Shown in pieces: positions 1 to 8,501 of a stretch of 64,000 bases of DNA. How positions within the stretch are numbered: the stretch's first letter is position 1; each line of letters begins with the position of its first letter. The stretch lies in NCBI GenBank assembly GCA_040404065.1, contig JBBAJM010000001.1; one strand, 5' to 3'. The notes under the pieces were generated by a model. The model was not told where the DNA came from and ran no database searches. It saw only the letters and a list, made by a program, of their open reading frames with translations. Position numbers and translations under genes: made by a program. The stretch comes from Fontibacterium sp040404065 (GTDB lineage: Bacteria; Pseudomonadota; Alphaproteobacteria; Pelagibacterales; Pelagibacteraceae).

Positions 1-268
1 CATCAGTCAAAGCTGTGACCATATTTGTTGCTCCAGGACCAGAGGTTACTAAAACAACTCCAGGCTTTCCTGATGACCTTGAATAGCCTTCTGCTGCATG
101 ACCAGCTCCCTGCTCATGTCTTACAAGAATGTGTTTTATATTTTTATGTTTTACTAACTCGTCATAAAGAGGCAGGACTGCTCCTCCTGGATAACCAAAA
201 ATATATTCAACATCATGATCAGCTAATGCTTTAAATACAATCTCAGCTCCTGTTAACTGTTTAGCCAT
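1..268 (-). CDS. ilvI: acetolactate synthase large subunit, N-terminal part (cut by window edge)
   Basis: First 89 residues of a thiamine-diphosphate enzyme that condenses two pyruvates (or pyruvate plus 2-ketobutyrate) in branched-chain amino acid synthesis. The reading begins MAKQLTGAEIVFKALADH and contains the N-terminal ThDP-enzyme signatures IFGYPGGAVLPLYDEL and RHEQGAGHAAEGYSR, where the Glu is the residue that activates the cofactor, followed by VTSGPGATN. The ATG at 266-268 is the first Met, and the protein starts close to the family's usual start. It lies last in a minus-strand run behind miaA. It was read directly from the bases, since the gene runs off the window. The ilvI versus ilvB naming is uncertain. 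Confidence 0.9.
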   Translation of the reverse strand, partial: MAKQLTGAEIVFKALADHDVEYIFGYPGGAVLPLYDELVKHKNIKHILVRHEQGAGHAAEGYSRSSGKPGVVLVTSGPGATNMVTALTD

Positions 269-312
269 AAGAATTTATCGAAAAACTTAATCTAAACTAG
301 TTAATTTAACGG

Positions 313-1233
313 TCAAGATGAAGAAGTTAAATTTATAATTTTTTTAGTTAAAATATCAAAATTGGAGTTATAAATCCTTTTCCAATCCTTCATATGTCCG
401 CGTGACCATGTTTTCTGTCTCTTTATATACCTTCTAGTTCTTATAAATGTCCCTTCAAAGGCTTCTTCTAATGAAATCTTTTTACTTAAATACTGTTTAA
501 TTTCCTCAATGCCTAAAATTTTATTTGCTGGCAAACTTGGATTGATTTTTAATCTTAAAAATTTTGCAACTTCATCAATTGCTTTATTCTCAAACATTTT
601 TTTTAAACGAAGACGTATTATTTTTTCTAAATAACTCTTTTCGGGACTTATATAAATCTTAACAAATTCAAAATTTGCAAAAGAACTTTTATTTTTTTTT
701 TGCCAAATAATTAAAGATTTTTTGGTAGATAAAAAAACTTCATAAGCTCTAATAAGTCTATGAGTGTCATTTTTTTTAATTTTATTCTTAATTAAAGGGT
801 CTATTCTAACAAGTAGTTTATAAAATTCTTCATTACCCAAATTCTTATTTAAATTTCTTGATTGTGTCCTAATTTTATCTGGTATTTTCGGAATATTAGA
901 AATACCTTCTGTTAATAATTTAAAATACAAACCCGTTCCGCCCACAATAATAGGCTGTTTATTCTTTTTTAAAATCTTTTTTAATATTAATTCTGATTTT
1001 TTAATCCACTCACCTACTGAAAAATTATTTTTTACAGAAATACTTCCGTATAAATGATGCGGTATATTAAAATAATTATCTGGTCTTGCTGATAAAATTC
1101 TAATTTCCTTATAAACTTGCATGCTGTCTGCATTAACTATTTCTCCATTAAGTTTTTTTGCAAGCTTAAGAGCTATTTCTGATTTTCCAGAACCTGTTGG
1201 TCCTGAAATGAGAATAATTTTTTTCATGGGCAA
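313..1233 (-). CDS. miaA: tRNA dimethylallyltransferase MiaA
   Basis: Transfers a dimethylallyl group to N6 of A37 in tRNAs reading UNN codons. The 306 residues match the family's usual length. Visible are the P-loop ISGPTGSGKSEIA near the N terminus, the substrate-site stretch NADSMQVYKEI, the segment PIIVGGTGLYFKLL near residue 95, and the C-terminal tRNA-binding part ending RTRRYIKRQKTW. Two start codons are possible, ATG at 1233 or at 1227. The second gives MKKIILISGPTG, which fits most homologues better. It is six bases downstream of the DegP-like protease gene and is probably in the hflK-hflC operon. Confidence 0.95.
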   Translation of the reverse strand: MPMKKIILISGPTGSGKSEIALKLAKKLNGEIVNADSMQVYKEIRILSARPDNYFNIPHHLYGSISVKNNFSVGEWIKKSELILKKILKKNKQPIIVGGTGLYFKLLTEGISNIPKIPDKIRTQSRNLNKNLGNEEFYKLLVRIDPLIKNKIKKNDTHRLIRAYEVFLSTKKSLIIWQKKNKSSFANFEFVKIYISPEKSYLEKIIRLRLKKMFENKAIDEVAKFLRLKINPSLPANKILGIEEIKQYLSKKISLEEAFEGTFIRTRRYIKRQKTWSRGHMKDWKRIYNSNFDILTKKIINLTSSS

Positions 1234-1238
1234 AAATT

Positions 1239-2678
1239 TTATTTAATTTTTACACCAATAAATTTATTTTGATTGTTAATATCAACTAAGGTTAATAAGA
1301 TTGAATTTAAATTTCTTTTAATTTCTCTTTTAAAAATCTCTTCAAAATTCTTTACATCGCTAACTTGAATATTAGAAACACCAATTATGATATCACCTTG
1401 CTGAACAGGAAGTAGTGACAGCGGACTATTACTTTCAATTTCTACAATATAAACTCCTTTTTTGTTTTTCAAATTAGGTCTTTTTTCCACATCTTGACTA
1501 TTAATATTTCTAATTTTTATTCCGAGTTCTTTGATAGTTGCAAATGAACTAGGAGAAGGTTTGCTATTCTCACTTTTATATTCACTAGTATCTTCAAGTC
1601 TTGTAACTGAAATTTGCTTAGTTAATATTTTATTATTTCTCCAAATTTTAACTTCAACATTCTCTCCTATTGGAGTTTGTGCGACAATCTTTGGAAGCTT
1701 TCTCATATTATCAACTTTTTTATTGTTAAATTCTAATATGATGTCACCAGCTTCAATGCCTGCCTTATCCGCAGGACCTCCTGTGGTAGCGCTGGACACC
1801 AAAGCTCCTTCTTGACTTTTTAAACCTAAGCTATCTGCAATTTCCTTTGTAACTTCTTGAATTCTAACACCTATATATCCTCTTTTTGTTTCTCCAAATT
1901 TTGTAATTTGATCAATAACATTTTTTGCAAAATTAGCTGGAATTGAAAAACCAATTCCAACTGATCCACCTGTATTAGAAAGTATCGCGCTGTTAATTCC
2001 GACTACTTCCCCTCTAGTATTAAATAATGGTCCTCCAGAATTTCCTTGATTAATCGCTGCATCAGTTTGAATAAAGTCATCATATTTTCCAATACTTACA
2101 TCTCTATTTCTCGCAGATATAATTCCAGCCGTAACCGTCCCTCCCAACCCAAACGGGTTTCCGATTGCAATAACCCAGTCGCCAACTCTAGACTTGTCTG
2201 AATCTGCAAACGCAACTGCTTTTAAAGGATCTTTTGAAATTATTTTGATTATGGCAATATCACTTGTTGGGTCTGTTCCTATAACTTTTGCCTCATATTC
2301 TTTTCCATTTGTTAATTTAACAAATATCCCCTCAGCACCTTGAATAACGTGGTTACAAGTAATAATAATTCCTGTCTTATCAATAATAAATCCTGATCCT
2401 AAAGACTGAGTTTTTCTTTTTTGAGGAACTCCGTTTTTATCAAATTCTTTAAATAAATCTTCAAATGGTGATCCTGGTGGAAATTGAAATGGAAATGGGT
2501 TTTGCGCTCTCGTTTCGACAACTCTTGTTGCTGATATATTAACAACTGATGGCATTAATCTTTCAACTAAATCTGCAAATGAATCCGGTACTTCTTTTGA
2601 ATTTAAATTTGTAATTAAAATTACATTAAAAATTGTAATTAATAAAAAATTCTTTATGTTTTTAAATAAATTCTTCAT
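1239..2678 (-). CDS. periplasmic DegP/DegQ-type serine protease
   Basis: Protein quality-control protease of the HtrA family. A hydrophobic signal sequence covers residues 1-27. The trypsin-like domain shows the triad His110 (TCNHVIQG), Asp140 (DPTSDIAIIKI) and Ser214 (NQGNSGGPLF). A first PDZ domain follows at about 260-350 (RGYIGVRIQEVTKEIADSLG) and a divergent second one at about 385-475. The length of 479 fits DegP/DegQ. It overlaps the upstream DUF2065 gene by 4 nt, so it is translationally coupled. The order hflK-hflC-DUF2065-protease is a common alphaproteobacterial arrangement and places the protease with the membrane-protein quality-control complex. Confidence 0.93.
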   Translation of the reverse strand: MKNLFKNIKNFLLITIFNVILITNLNSKEVPDSFADLVERLMPSVVNISATRVVETRAQNPFPFQFPPGSPFEDLFKEFDKNGVPQKRKTQSLGSGFIIDKTGIIITCNHVIQGAEGIFVKLTNGKEYEAKVIGTDPTSDIAIIKIISKDPLKAVAFADSDKSRVGDWVIAIGNPFGLGGTVTAGIISARNRDVSIGKYDDFIQTDAAINQGNSGGPLFNTRGEVVGINSAILSNTGGSVGIGFSIPANFAKNVIDQITKFGETKRGYIGVRIQEVTKEIADSLGLKSQEGALVSSATTGGPADKAGIEAGDIILEFNNKKVDNMRKLPKIVAQTPIGENVEVKIWRNNKILTKQISVTRLEDTSEYKSENSKPSPSSFATIKELGIKIRNINSQDVEKRPNLKNKKGVYIVEIESNSPLSLLPVQQGDIIIGVSNIQVSDVKNFEEIFKREIKRNLNSILLTLVDINNQNKFIGVKIK

Positions 2679-2866
2679 TTAATTTTTTTTATATAAGCAA
2701 TTATAATAAATCCTATTATAGCAAAAATAAATCCGCCCACTCTTAACTTTTGCTCTGATAAATCTTTCATAGAGTTTAACATTTTTTTCATGCTTACTGG
2801 GAATATAGTATAAAGTATGCCTTCAATAAATAGCAATAAGCCTACAGCTATAAATATCTCATCCAT
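2675..2866 (-). CDS. DUF2065 small inner-membrane protein
   Basis: A 63-residue protein with two hydrophobic stretches (about 5-22 and 43-59) separated by a short charged linker (MKKMLNSMKDLSEQKLR). This is the usual shape of the DUF2065/YjeT family, whose biochemical role is not known. It overlaps hflC by one base and the protease gene by four. Such tight coupling in an hflK-hflC-protease operon is the main reason to accept so short a gene. I infer only an accessory membrane role. Confidence 0.85.
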   Translation of the reverse strand: MDEIFIAVGLLLFIEGILYTIFPVSMKKMLNSMKDLSEQKLRVGGFIFAIIGFIIIAYIKKIK

Positions 2867-3753
2867 TATTTTTTTAATATCTTATGCAGTCCCGATTCTC
2901 CAAAATATCTAAAAAATTCACTGTCGGGAGATAATACTAAGGAAGTTTCGCCACCGCTAAGAAGTGATTTCTCATAAGATTGCATTGCTCGATAAAAACT
3001 AAAAAACTCAGGATCTCTTCCAAAGGCTTCAGCAAATATTTTATTCCTTAATCCGTCACCTTCCCCTCTTAAAATTTGAGAAGTTTTTCTAGCCTCGGCT
3101 AATATAATGGTAACCTCTTTGTCTGCTTTAGATTTAATTGTTTGCCCAAGCTCAGCACCCTCTGCTCTAAATTCTTTTGCTTCACGAGTTCTTTCTGTTT
3201 GCATTCTTTTAAAAATAGCTTCACTGTTTGCACTTGGAAGATCGGCTCTTCTAATACGAACATCAATAACATTAATTCCAAAGTCTTTTGCCTCTTCAGC
3301 AACCTCTTTGGTAATTTTGTTCATTAATTTTGTTCTATCTAAAGATATTAAATTAACTAAGTTTTCTTTGCCTAATACACCTCTAATTTTAGCATTAATA
3401 ATTGATGACATTCTAGATTGAGCAACTCTTTCATTGCCTACGGATATGTAGAATTTTAAAGGGTCGGTAATTAAAAATTTAGCATAGGCATCAACTATTA
3501 TTCTCTTTTGATCTAATGCTATAACCTCTTCTGCGGGAGCATCTATATCTAAAACACGCTTGTCTACTAACTGAACATTTTGAAGAAGTGGAATTTTGTA
3601 ATAAAGACCAGCATCTTTGTAAACTTTTTTTGGCTCTCCTAGTTGAAGTACTATGGCTTGTTGAGTTTCTTGAACAATAAAGAAAGTTGAATACAGTAAT
3701 AATCCAGTAAATAAAATTGTAGCAATTAAAATTTTTAAAATTTTATCTGACAT
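2866..3753 (-). CDS. hflC: HflC, SPFH-domain regulator of FtsH
   Basis: With HflK it forms the large SPFH/band-7 assembly on the periplasmic face that controls the FtsH protease. The 295 residues have one N-terminal transmembrane segment (about 7-26). The SPFH domain begins VQETQQAIVLQLGEPKKV and contains the conserved stretch GINVIDVRIRRADLP near residue 160. A coiled-coil region rich in Glu, Ala and Arg follows at about 185-240. The gene overlaps hflK upstream and the DUF2065 gene downstream by one base each, so it is almost certainly co-translated with them. Length and order are standard. Confidence 0.95.
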   Translation of the reverse strand: MSDKILKILIATILFTGLLLYSTFFIVQETQQAIVLQLGEPKKVYKDAGLYYKIPLLQNVQLVDKRVLDIDAPAEEVIALDQKRIIVDAYAKFLITDPLKFYISVGNERVAQSRMSSIINAKIRGVLGKENLVNLISLDRTKLMNKITKEVAEEAKDFGINVIDVRIRRADLPSANSEAIFKRMQTERTREAKEFRAEGAELGQTIKSKADKEVTIILAEARKTSQILRGEGDGLRNKIFAEAFGRDPEFFSFYRAMQSYEKSLLSGGETSLVLSPDSEFFRYFGESGLHKILKK

Positions 3754-4889
3754 TAATTTTTAATCTCCAATTTTCTTTGTTCATTATTAGAATTTTTTTT
3801 TAAATCAGGAAGAGGAAGGTAAGGAACGACTCCTGAACCTGATTGCTTATCTATAATAATTTTATTTACACCAGACAAAACTTTTTCCATAGTCTCAAGA
3901 TACATTCTTTCTTGAGTAACAGTCTTTGCTTTGGCGTACTCATTATATATTGCAATAAATCGACTTGCTTCTCCTTCTGCTTGCGCAACTACTTCTCTTT
4001 TATAAGCTTCGGCATCCTGCACAATCTTAGCTGCCTCTCCTCTTGCTCTTGGAATAACATCGTTAGCATAAGCTTGTGCTTCATTTTGTTGACGTTCTTT
4101 ATCTGCCTTTGCGGCCTGAACATCTCTAAATGAATCGATTACTTGTGCAGGGGGATCTGATTTTTGCGCCTGAACCTGGGTAACTTCAACTCCAGAGTTA
4201 TATTGATCCAATATCTGTTGCATTATTTTGTGAGCTTCAGTTTCAATATCAGTTCTGCCTTGCGTCAAAATTGATTGAATTTTTTTTCTTGCAATAATTT
4301 CCCGCATAGCAGTTTCTGCTACTGCCTTGATAGTTCCTTGAGGGTCTTGAACATTAAAAAGATATTTACCAGCATCCTTTATAACCCAAAAAACTGAATA
4401 ATTAATATCAACTATATTTTCATCTCCGGTTAACATTGCGCTCTCTTCTTTAATTTCGCTGATTGCTCCAGATCTAGAAACATCTCCTGACGATCTAAAT
4501 CCAATATCTACTCTATTAACCCTGGTAACTTTTGGTGTCATCACGGATTCAATTGGGTAAGGTAAATGATAGTTCAGTCCTGGCTGAGTCATATTTGTGT
4601 ATTTTCCAAATCTTAAAACAACTCCTTGCTCATCGGCATCCACTCGATAAAATCCACTTAGAGCCCAAATAGTAATTGCTCCAATAATAAAAAATATTAT
4701 TGGTTTTTTAGCATCTTGTTTTCCATTTCCTCCAAAAATATTTTTTAAACCATCCTGAAATTTCTGAGTTAAATCGTTAGAGTCTTCTGAGCTCTGAGGG
4801 CTTGGTTGCTTATTATTTTTGCTGGGAGCTCCCCAAGGAGATTCTTTTCTTAAAATATTACTATTATTATTATCCTTAATTAATGACAT
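3753..4889 (-). CDS. hflK: HflK, SPFH-domain regulator of FtsH
   Basis: Partner of HflC in the FtsH-regulating complex. The 378 residues begin with a Ser/Asn/Pro-rich cytoplasmic tail (about 1-65), typical of HflK and absent from HflC. A transmembrane segment follows (about 66-83), then the SPFH domain starting VDADEQGVVLRFGKYTNM with the family signature PGLNYHLPYPIE. A long Ala/Glu/Gln-rich coiled coil covers about 240-320. It is the first gene of a minus-strand operon of four to six genes. The 70-base gap to the divergent mrp gene must hold its promoter. Confidence 0.95.
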   Translation of the reverse strand: MSLIKDNNNSNILRKESPWGAPSKNNKQPSPQSSEDSNDLTQKFQDGLKNIFGGNGKQDAKKPIIFFIIGAITIWALSGFYRVDADEQGVVLRFGKYTNMTQPGLNYHLPYPIESVMTPKVTRVNRVDIGFRSSGDVSRSGAISEIKEESAMLTGDENIVDINYSVFWVIKDAGKYLFNVQDPQGTIKAVAETAMREIIARKKIQSILTQGRTDIETEAHKIMQQILDQYNSGVEVTQVQAQKSDPPAQVIDSFRDVQAAKADKERQQNEAQAYANDVIPRARGEAAKIVQDAEAYKREVVAQAEGEASRFIAIYNEYAKAKTVTQERMYLETMEKVLSGVNKIIIDKQSGSGVVPYLPLPDLKKNSNNEQRKLEIKN

Positions 4890-4959
4890 AATGTTTAAAA
4901 AATTTGCCTATTAATATAGGTTTAAATGGTTATTTAAAAGAAAATTACAATGCTGAAAA

Positions 4960-5790
4960 ATGAACGAAAAAGAAGCTAATCTTAGTAAAAATTTTATGGA
5001 CCAAATTGCTCCTAAAAATCCATTTAAAAAAAATAAAATTAATGGGGTAAAAAAAATTATTGCTGTATCCAGCGGCAAAGGGGGTGTTGGAAAATCTACC
5101 ATCGCTGTTAATCTTGCAATCTCTCTTAAAAATTTAAATTATAATGTCGGTATTTTAGATGCAGATATCTATGGTCCTTCCATTCCAAAAATGATGGGCA
5201 TAGCAGAAAAACCTAAAAGTGAAGACGGTATAAATCTAATTCCAATTAAAAAATTTAACATTCAGTGCATGTCGATAGGATTTATGGTTTCAGAGGAAAC
5301 ACCGATGATTTGGAGAGGTCCTATGGTTGCAAGTACTATAAAAACTTTTGCTCATAAAGTTTTATGGAAGGACATTGATTTTTTAATTATAGATTTACCT
5401 CCTGGGACAGGAGATGCTCTTTTAACTTTTTCTCAAGAAATAGATATTGATGGCGCAGTCATTATAACAACTCCTCAGGATATTGCTGTTATTGATGTAA
5501 AAAAAGGAATTGAAATGTTTAAAAGAACAAACGTTAAAATATTAGGAATTATTGAAAATATGACAAGCTTTACGTCAGAGGATGGTGTTGAATATTTTAT
5601 ATTTGGAAAAGATGGTGGAAAGAATATAGCAAGTAAATTTAATATTGAACTTTTGGGACAAATACCAATTAATATAGATCTTAGGAAGAACTCAGATGAA
5701 GGATTATCTTTTGTAGATCAATTTAAAGATCATCAGGTTTCAAAATTGTTCTTAGAAATTGCGAATAAAATTACAAAAATAATTAAATAA
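4960..5790 (+). CDS. mrp: Mrp/NBP35-type iron-sulfur cluster carrier ATPase
   Basis: P-loop ATPase that carries and delivers Fe-S clusters to apoproteins. The deviant Walker A motif SSGKGGVGKSTIAVNLA lies at about residues 38-54. The Mrp signature DADIYGPSIPKMMG follows, then FLIIDLPPGTGDALLTF, the Walker B-like region. At 276 residues it is shorter than many Mrp proteins because the N-terminal DUF59 domain is missing or reduced to about 30 residues. I did not see the usual C-terminal CxxC cluster-binding pair: this region reads IENMTSFTSEDG, so the metal-binding role deserves caution. It is convergent with thyX and overlaps its end by 8 bases. Confidence 0.88.
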   Translation: MNEKEANLSKNFMDQIAPKNPFKKNKINGVKKIIAVSSGKGGVGKSTIAVNLAISLKNLNYNVGILDADIYGPSIPKMMGIAEKPKSEDGINLIPIKKFNIQCMSIGFMVSEETPMIWRGPMVASTIKTFAHKVLWKDIDFLIIDLPPGTGDALLTFSQEIDIDGAVIITTPQDIAVIDVKKGIEMFKRTNVKILGIIENMTSFTSEDGVEYFIFGKDGGKNIASKFNIELLGQIPINIDLRKNSDEGLSFVDQFKDHQVSKLFLEIANKITKIIK

Positions 5791-6733
5791 CTATAAGATT
5801 TTTTTTATCTATTACTTCCATTAATTCATTCCACTCTCTTTTACTAAGTCCAGAATCTTCATAGCCGACTTTATTTCCATTGATCATTGATTTTACAATT
5901 TTTAATCCTTTCGATGACAAATGAGCAGCACCAACTCTATAATCTAAAAATGCGGCGTGAGTGATTGGAACCCATTTTTTAACTGTTTCTAACATTGTCT
6001 CAGCATAAACTCTAATTTCATACTGTGCGTGGCTATCTCCTCTTAAAAATAAAAAATTCATGAGATTTAAAAGATCGGTTTTCCAATACCACTGAGTATA
6101 TGAATTTAATGTTAAATTCATTCTTGCAAGTTCTCTTGCCAGACCAGATCTTTTTTCATCGATAATTGTTCCATCAAATCTTTCATTCAGCATTTTTTCA
6201 TAATTGTCGTAAGTTCTCACTGCATCATCTTTTAAAATTTTAAGAACTTCATCGGCTTGTTGGCCCGTAATCAAATCACCTCGACCTTGTCGATTATTAG
6301 TTGCCTGTGCTGATAACTGCTCTTTTGCCGGAATATAAAACTCTTTGTCTAATATAGAATATCTTGCTGAGTACTCATTTACATTAGCTGTTCTGTGTCT
6401 AATCCACTGTCTTGCTATGAAAATTGGTAGCTTTACATGGTACTTTATCTCGCACATTTCAAATGGAGTGCTATGCCAATGCCTCATTAAATATCTAATC
6501 AAACCTTCGTCAGTTGAGACTTTCTTAGTTCCTTTCCCGTAAGAAACTCGAGCTGACTGAACAATTGAACTGTCGTCCCCCATGTAATCTATGACCCTTA
6601 TAAATCCATGGTCTAAGACTGGTATAGCTTCATAAAGAACCTTCTCAAGCTCAGGAGAAGTCACTCTTTTTGTAGAGTTATTCTGAGATTGTTGTTCCTG
6701 GATTTCTTTTTTTTGTTCTGAAGTTAGTTCCAT
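5783..6733 (-). CDS. thyX: flavin-dependent thymidylate synthase ThyX
   Basis: Makes dTMP from dUMP with reduced FAD and methylene-tetrahydrofolate, a route typical of SAR11 instead of ThyA. The ThyX motif RHRxxSxNExSxR appears as RQWIRHRTANVNEYSARY near residue 115; the first Ser position is Ala here, a known variation. Further conserved parts are LMRHWHSTPFEMCEIKYHVK and the downstream region MNLTLNSYTQWYWKTDLLN. The 316 residues include a Gln/Ser-rich N-terminal extension of about 25 residues with no clear role. The gene is divergent from ssrA and its 3' end overlaps mrp by 8 nt. Confidence 0.94.
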   Translation of the reverse strand: MELTSEQKKEIQEQQSQNNSTKRVTSPELEKVLYEAIPVLDHGFIRVIDYMGDDSSIVQSARVSYGKGTKKVSTDEGLIRYLMRHWHSTPFEMCEIKYHVKLPIFIARQWIRHRTANVNEYSARYSILDKEFYIPAKEQLSAQATNNRQGRGDLITGQQADEVLKILKDDAVRTYDNYEKMLNERFDGTIIDEKRSGLARELARMNLTLNSYTQWYWKTDLLNLMNFLFLRGDSHAQYEIRVYAETMLETVKKWVPITHAAFLDYRVGAAHLSSKGLKIVKSMINGNKVGYEDSGLSKREWNELMEVIDKKNLIVI

Positions 6734-6771
6734 TATCTGCGAAATACTTAAATTTTAAATATATCTTTAAT

Positions 6772-6799
6772 TTGACGATTCAAAGTCTTATATTATCAG
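6772..6799 (+). promoter_or_regulatory. candidate sigma-70 promoter of ssrA
   Basis: TTGACG at 6772-6777 and TATCAG at 6794-6799, 16 bases apart, lie immediately upstream of the tmRNA acceptor segment. The -35 box matches consensus at five of six positions and the -10 at four of six. The position between divergent thyX and ssrA is right for an ssrA promoter. No direct evidence exists beyond the match. Confidence 0.45.
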
Positions 6800-7060
6800 T
6801 GTTGGTTTTCCAACTATAACGATAAACGAGATTCGTAATAAACATTGAGGACCAGGGGGCGGTACCCTGCACCTCCACCAAATTCAACTTATGGGGGTGA
6901 ACTAGAATCGACTAATGTCTAAAGGCTTTTCTTTCGTTCGGTATAGTACCACCGCAAAGGACTAAAAATATAAACGCAAATGAACAATTTGCTCTCGCTG
7001 CCTAATTAATTTATTAATTAGATAAGCACGGTCAGGGGCACCGGGTAACAGAACGCCCCA
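6800..7060 (+). ncRNA. ssrA: transfer-messenger RNA, circularly permuted two-piece form
   Basis: Rescues stalled ribosomes. The order is permuted, as known for alphaproteobacteria. The acceptor piece comes first and ends CACCTCCACCA at 6870-6880, with a T-arm just before it. A short intervening segment (about 6881-6892) follows. The coding piece then begins GGGGGTGAACTAGAATCGAC at 6893. The tag frame GCA AAT GAA CAA TTT GCT CTC GCT GCC TAA at 6976-7005 encodes ANEQFALAA, so the full tag would be AANEQFALAA, ending in the LAA degradation signal. The 3' end is a GGGGC...GCCCC hairpin (7034-7059) followed by a T-rich run. The 5' boundary is approximate. Confidence 0.93.
7045..7059 (+). repeat. 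15-bp direct repeat, copy 1, in the ssrA 3' end
   Basis: GTAACAGAACGCCCC forms the 3' arm of the terminal hairpin of ssrA. The identical 15 bases occur again at 8481-8495. The two copies bound a 1.42 kb insert. This resembles an attachment-site duplication left by integration at the tmRNA gene. Confidence 0.85.
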
Positions 7061-7074
7061 CTTTAATTTTTTTG

Positions 7075-8325
7075 ATGTCTGATAAATTTTACAAAAATTA
7101 TTACTTAATTATATTACTTTATATTCTTGTTGCATTTACAAGCGTTTACATATTTTCATTATTTAAGGTCATTAATGTTTGGACGTACACTGAGTCGCAC
7201 ATAAATTACTCCTAAGGACTTGTGAGAAGAGGTTTGTTTGGAACTATAATGATTGCTTCGAATAAATATTTAAATATTCCGATAAAATATTTCTTTTCAA
7301 CTTTTTTTTATTTATTTACATTAATTAATATTTTTATCTTTTTTGCATTAATTAAGGAGTATTCAAAAAATTTTATAATATTTACATTTTTTTCATTAAA
7401 CCCAGCATTAATATTATTTTCATTCTATGATTTGGGCGGTTATGCAAGATTTGAGATTATGACTATTACCACAGTGTTGCTGCACGCTTATTTTGTAAAG
7501 AAATTCAATCAAGGGTTATTGAACGAGAAAAAATATATCGAAAAACTTCAATTTATTATCTTGCCTTTAATTGTAATCATTATTTTTATAAGCGATACAA
7601 TGATATTTTTAATACCTTATCATGTTTAGCTTTCTTCAAACGTTTTTTACAAAAAAAATAATTTAAATAAAAAAATTTACTTATATTTATTATTATTAAT
7701 TCCAACTTATTTAATTATTACACATCCGCTTACTTTGGATTTGAGTAAATCAATATTTAATAACTTGAATAATAAAAATAATCTTGATTTTTGGATTTTT
7801 GAATCTATAGCAAATAACAGCATCATTTCTCGTCTTCAAATTGAAGGAGGGTACATGTTTACCTTTGAAAACATTATTAGATATTTATCAATATTTTTAA
7901 TATTCTTATTGCCTATAGTCATTTTTTTTAATTATTTAAATTACAAAAAAAATATTCACCTTAAAAATAATTTGTTGGTAATTTTATCAATAGCACCAAT
8001 TTTTTTACTTTTTCCAATAGCAAGAGATTGGGGAAGATGGATGCACATAATCATAATAACATTATTTGCTTATTATTCTCAATTTCCACTATTAAAAAAA
8101 ACTTTAAACTCAAATATAAAAAGTAACTCAAAAAATATATTTTTAACAATTGTAACAGTCATATTCTTATTTCTTTATTCTTTTTTCTTAAGAATTCCAC
8201 ACTGCTGCAATTTAGAAAAATTAAATTTAACAATTTATGGCGGCGCAGTCGAAAAAATTAAAGTTTTATACGACATGACTTTTATTAAAAAAATAGACAT
8301 TAACCAAAGATTTCGAAATTTTTAA
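7075..8325 (+). pseudogene. polytopic membrane protein gene broken by two in-frame stop codons
   Basis: One uninterrupted frame of 416 codons runs from ATG at 7075 to the stop at 8323-8325, broken only by TAA at 7213-7215 (codon 47) and TAG at 7627-7629 (codon 185). No frameshift is needed. The pieces read MSDKFYKNYYLIILLYILVA, then GLVRRGLFGTIMIASNKYL, then LSSNVFYKKNNLNKKIYLY onward. Roughly eight to ten hydrophobic segments are visible, plus a conserved-looking ARDWGRWMHI near the C terminus. The build resembles integral membrane proteins of surface-polysaccharide clusters, but I do not recognise the family. It starts 15 bases after ssrA, inside the segment bounded by direct repeats. Two stops suggest a decayed gene; sequencing error is the alternative. 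Confidence 0.75.
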
Positions 8326-8480
8326 TAATACTTAAAAATGAATGAGTAAAATCATATAGAAAAATACTAACAACGAAGTCCAAAGACAAAGTGAAGACAA
8401 AGAAGAGTATATTTACAACGAAGTTTCAATGAAGAATTTCAAAAAGTTATATTTTATGATACTAATTCGTTGGATGGCGT
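8326..8480. other. non-coding tail of the ssrA-adjacent insert
   Basis: AT-rich stretch between the broken membrane gene and the second repeat copy. I see no gene, tRNA remnant or integrase fragment here. It contains purine-rich near-repeats (AACGAAGT at about 8371 and about 8417) that may be chance. Confidence 0.4.
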
Positions 8481-8495
8481 GTAACAGAACGCCCC
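8481..8495 (+). repeat. 15-bp direct repeat, copy 2
   Basis: Exact second copy of GTAACAGAACGCCCC from the end of ssrA. It lies inside GGCGTGTAACAGAACGCC, a small hairpin, and is followed by GTTTTT. If copies 1 and 2 are collapsed, ssrA would directly abut grxC. This is the layout expected before insertion, and the hairpin plus T-run may then be the displaced ssrA terminator. Confidence 0.85.
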
Positions 8496-8501
8496 GTTTT
8501 T

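Noticed and set aside
25..234. Open frame of 69 residues on the plus strand
   Set aside because: It is the antisense shadow of the ilvI fragment, which has clear family motifs.
7213..7629. Programmed readthrough of TAA and TAG in the membrane gene
   Set aside because: There is no positive sign of recoding (no pyrrolysine genes or readthrough hairpin seen) and both stops are of different type. Decay or sequencing error is simpler.
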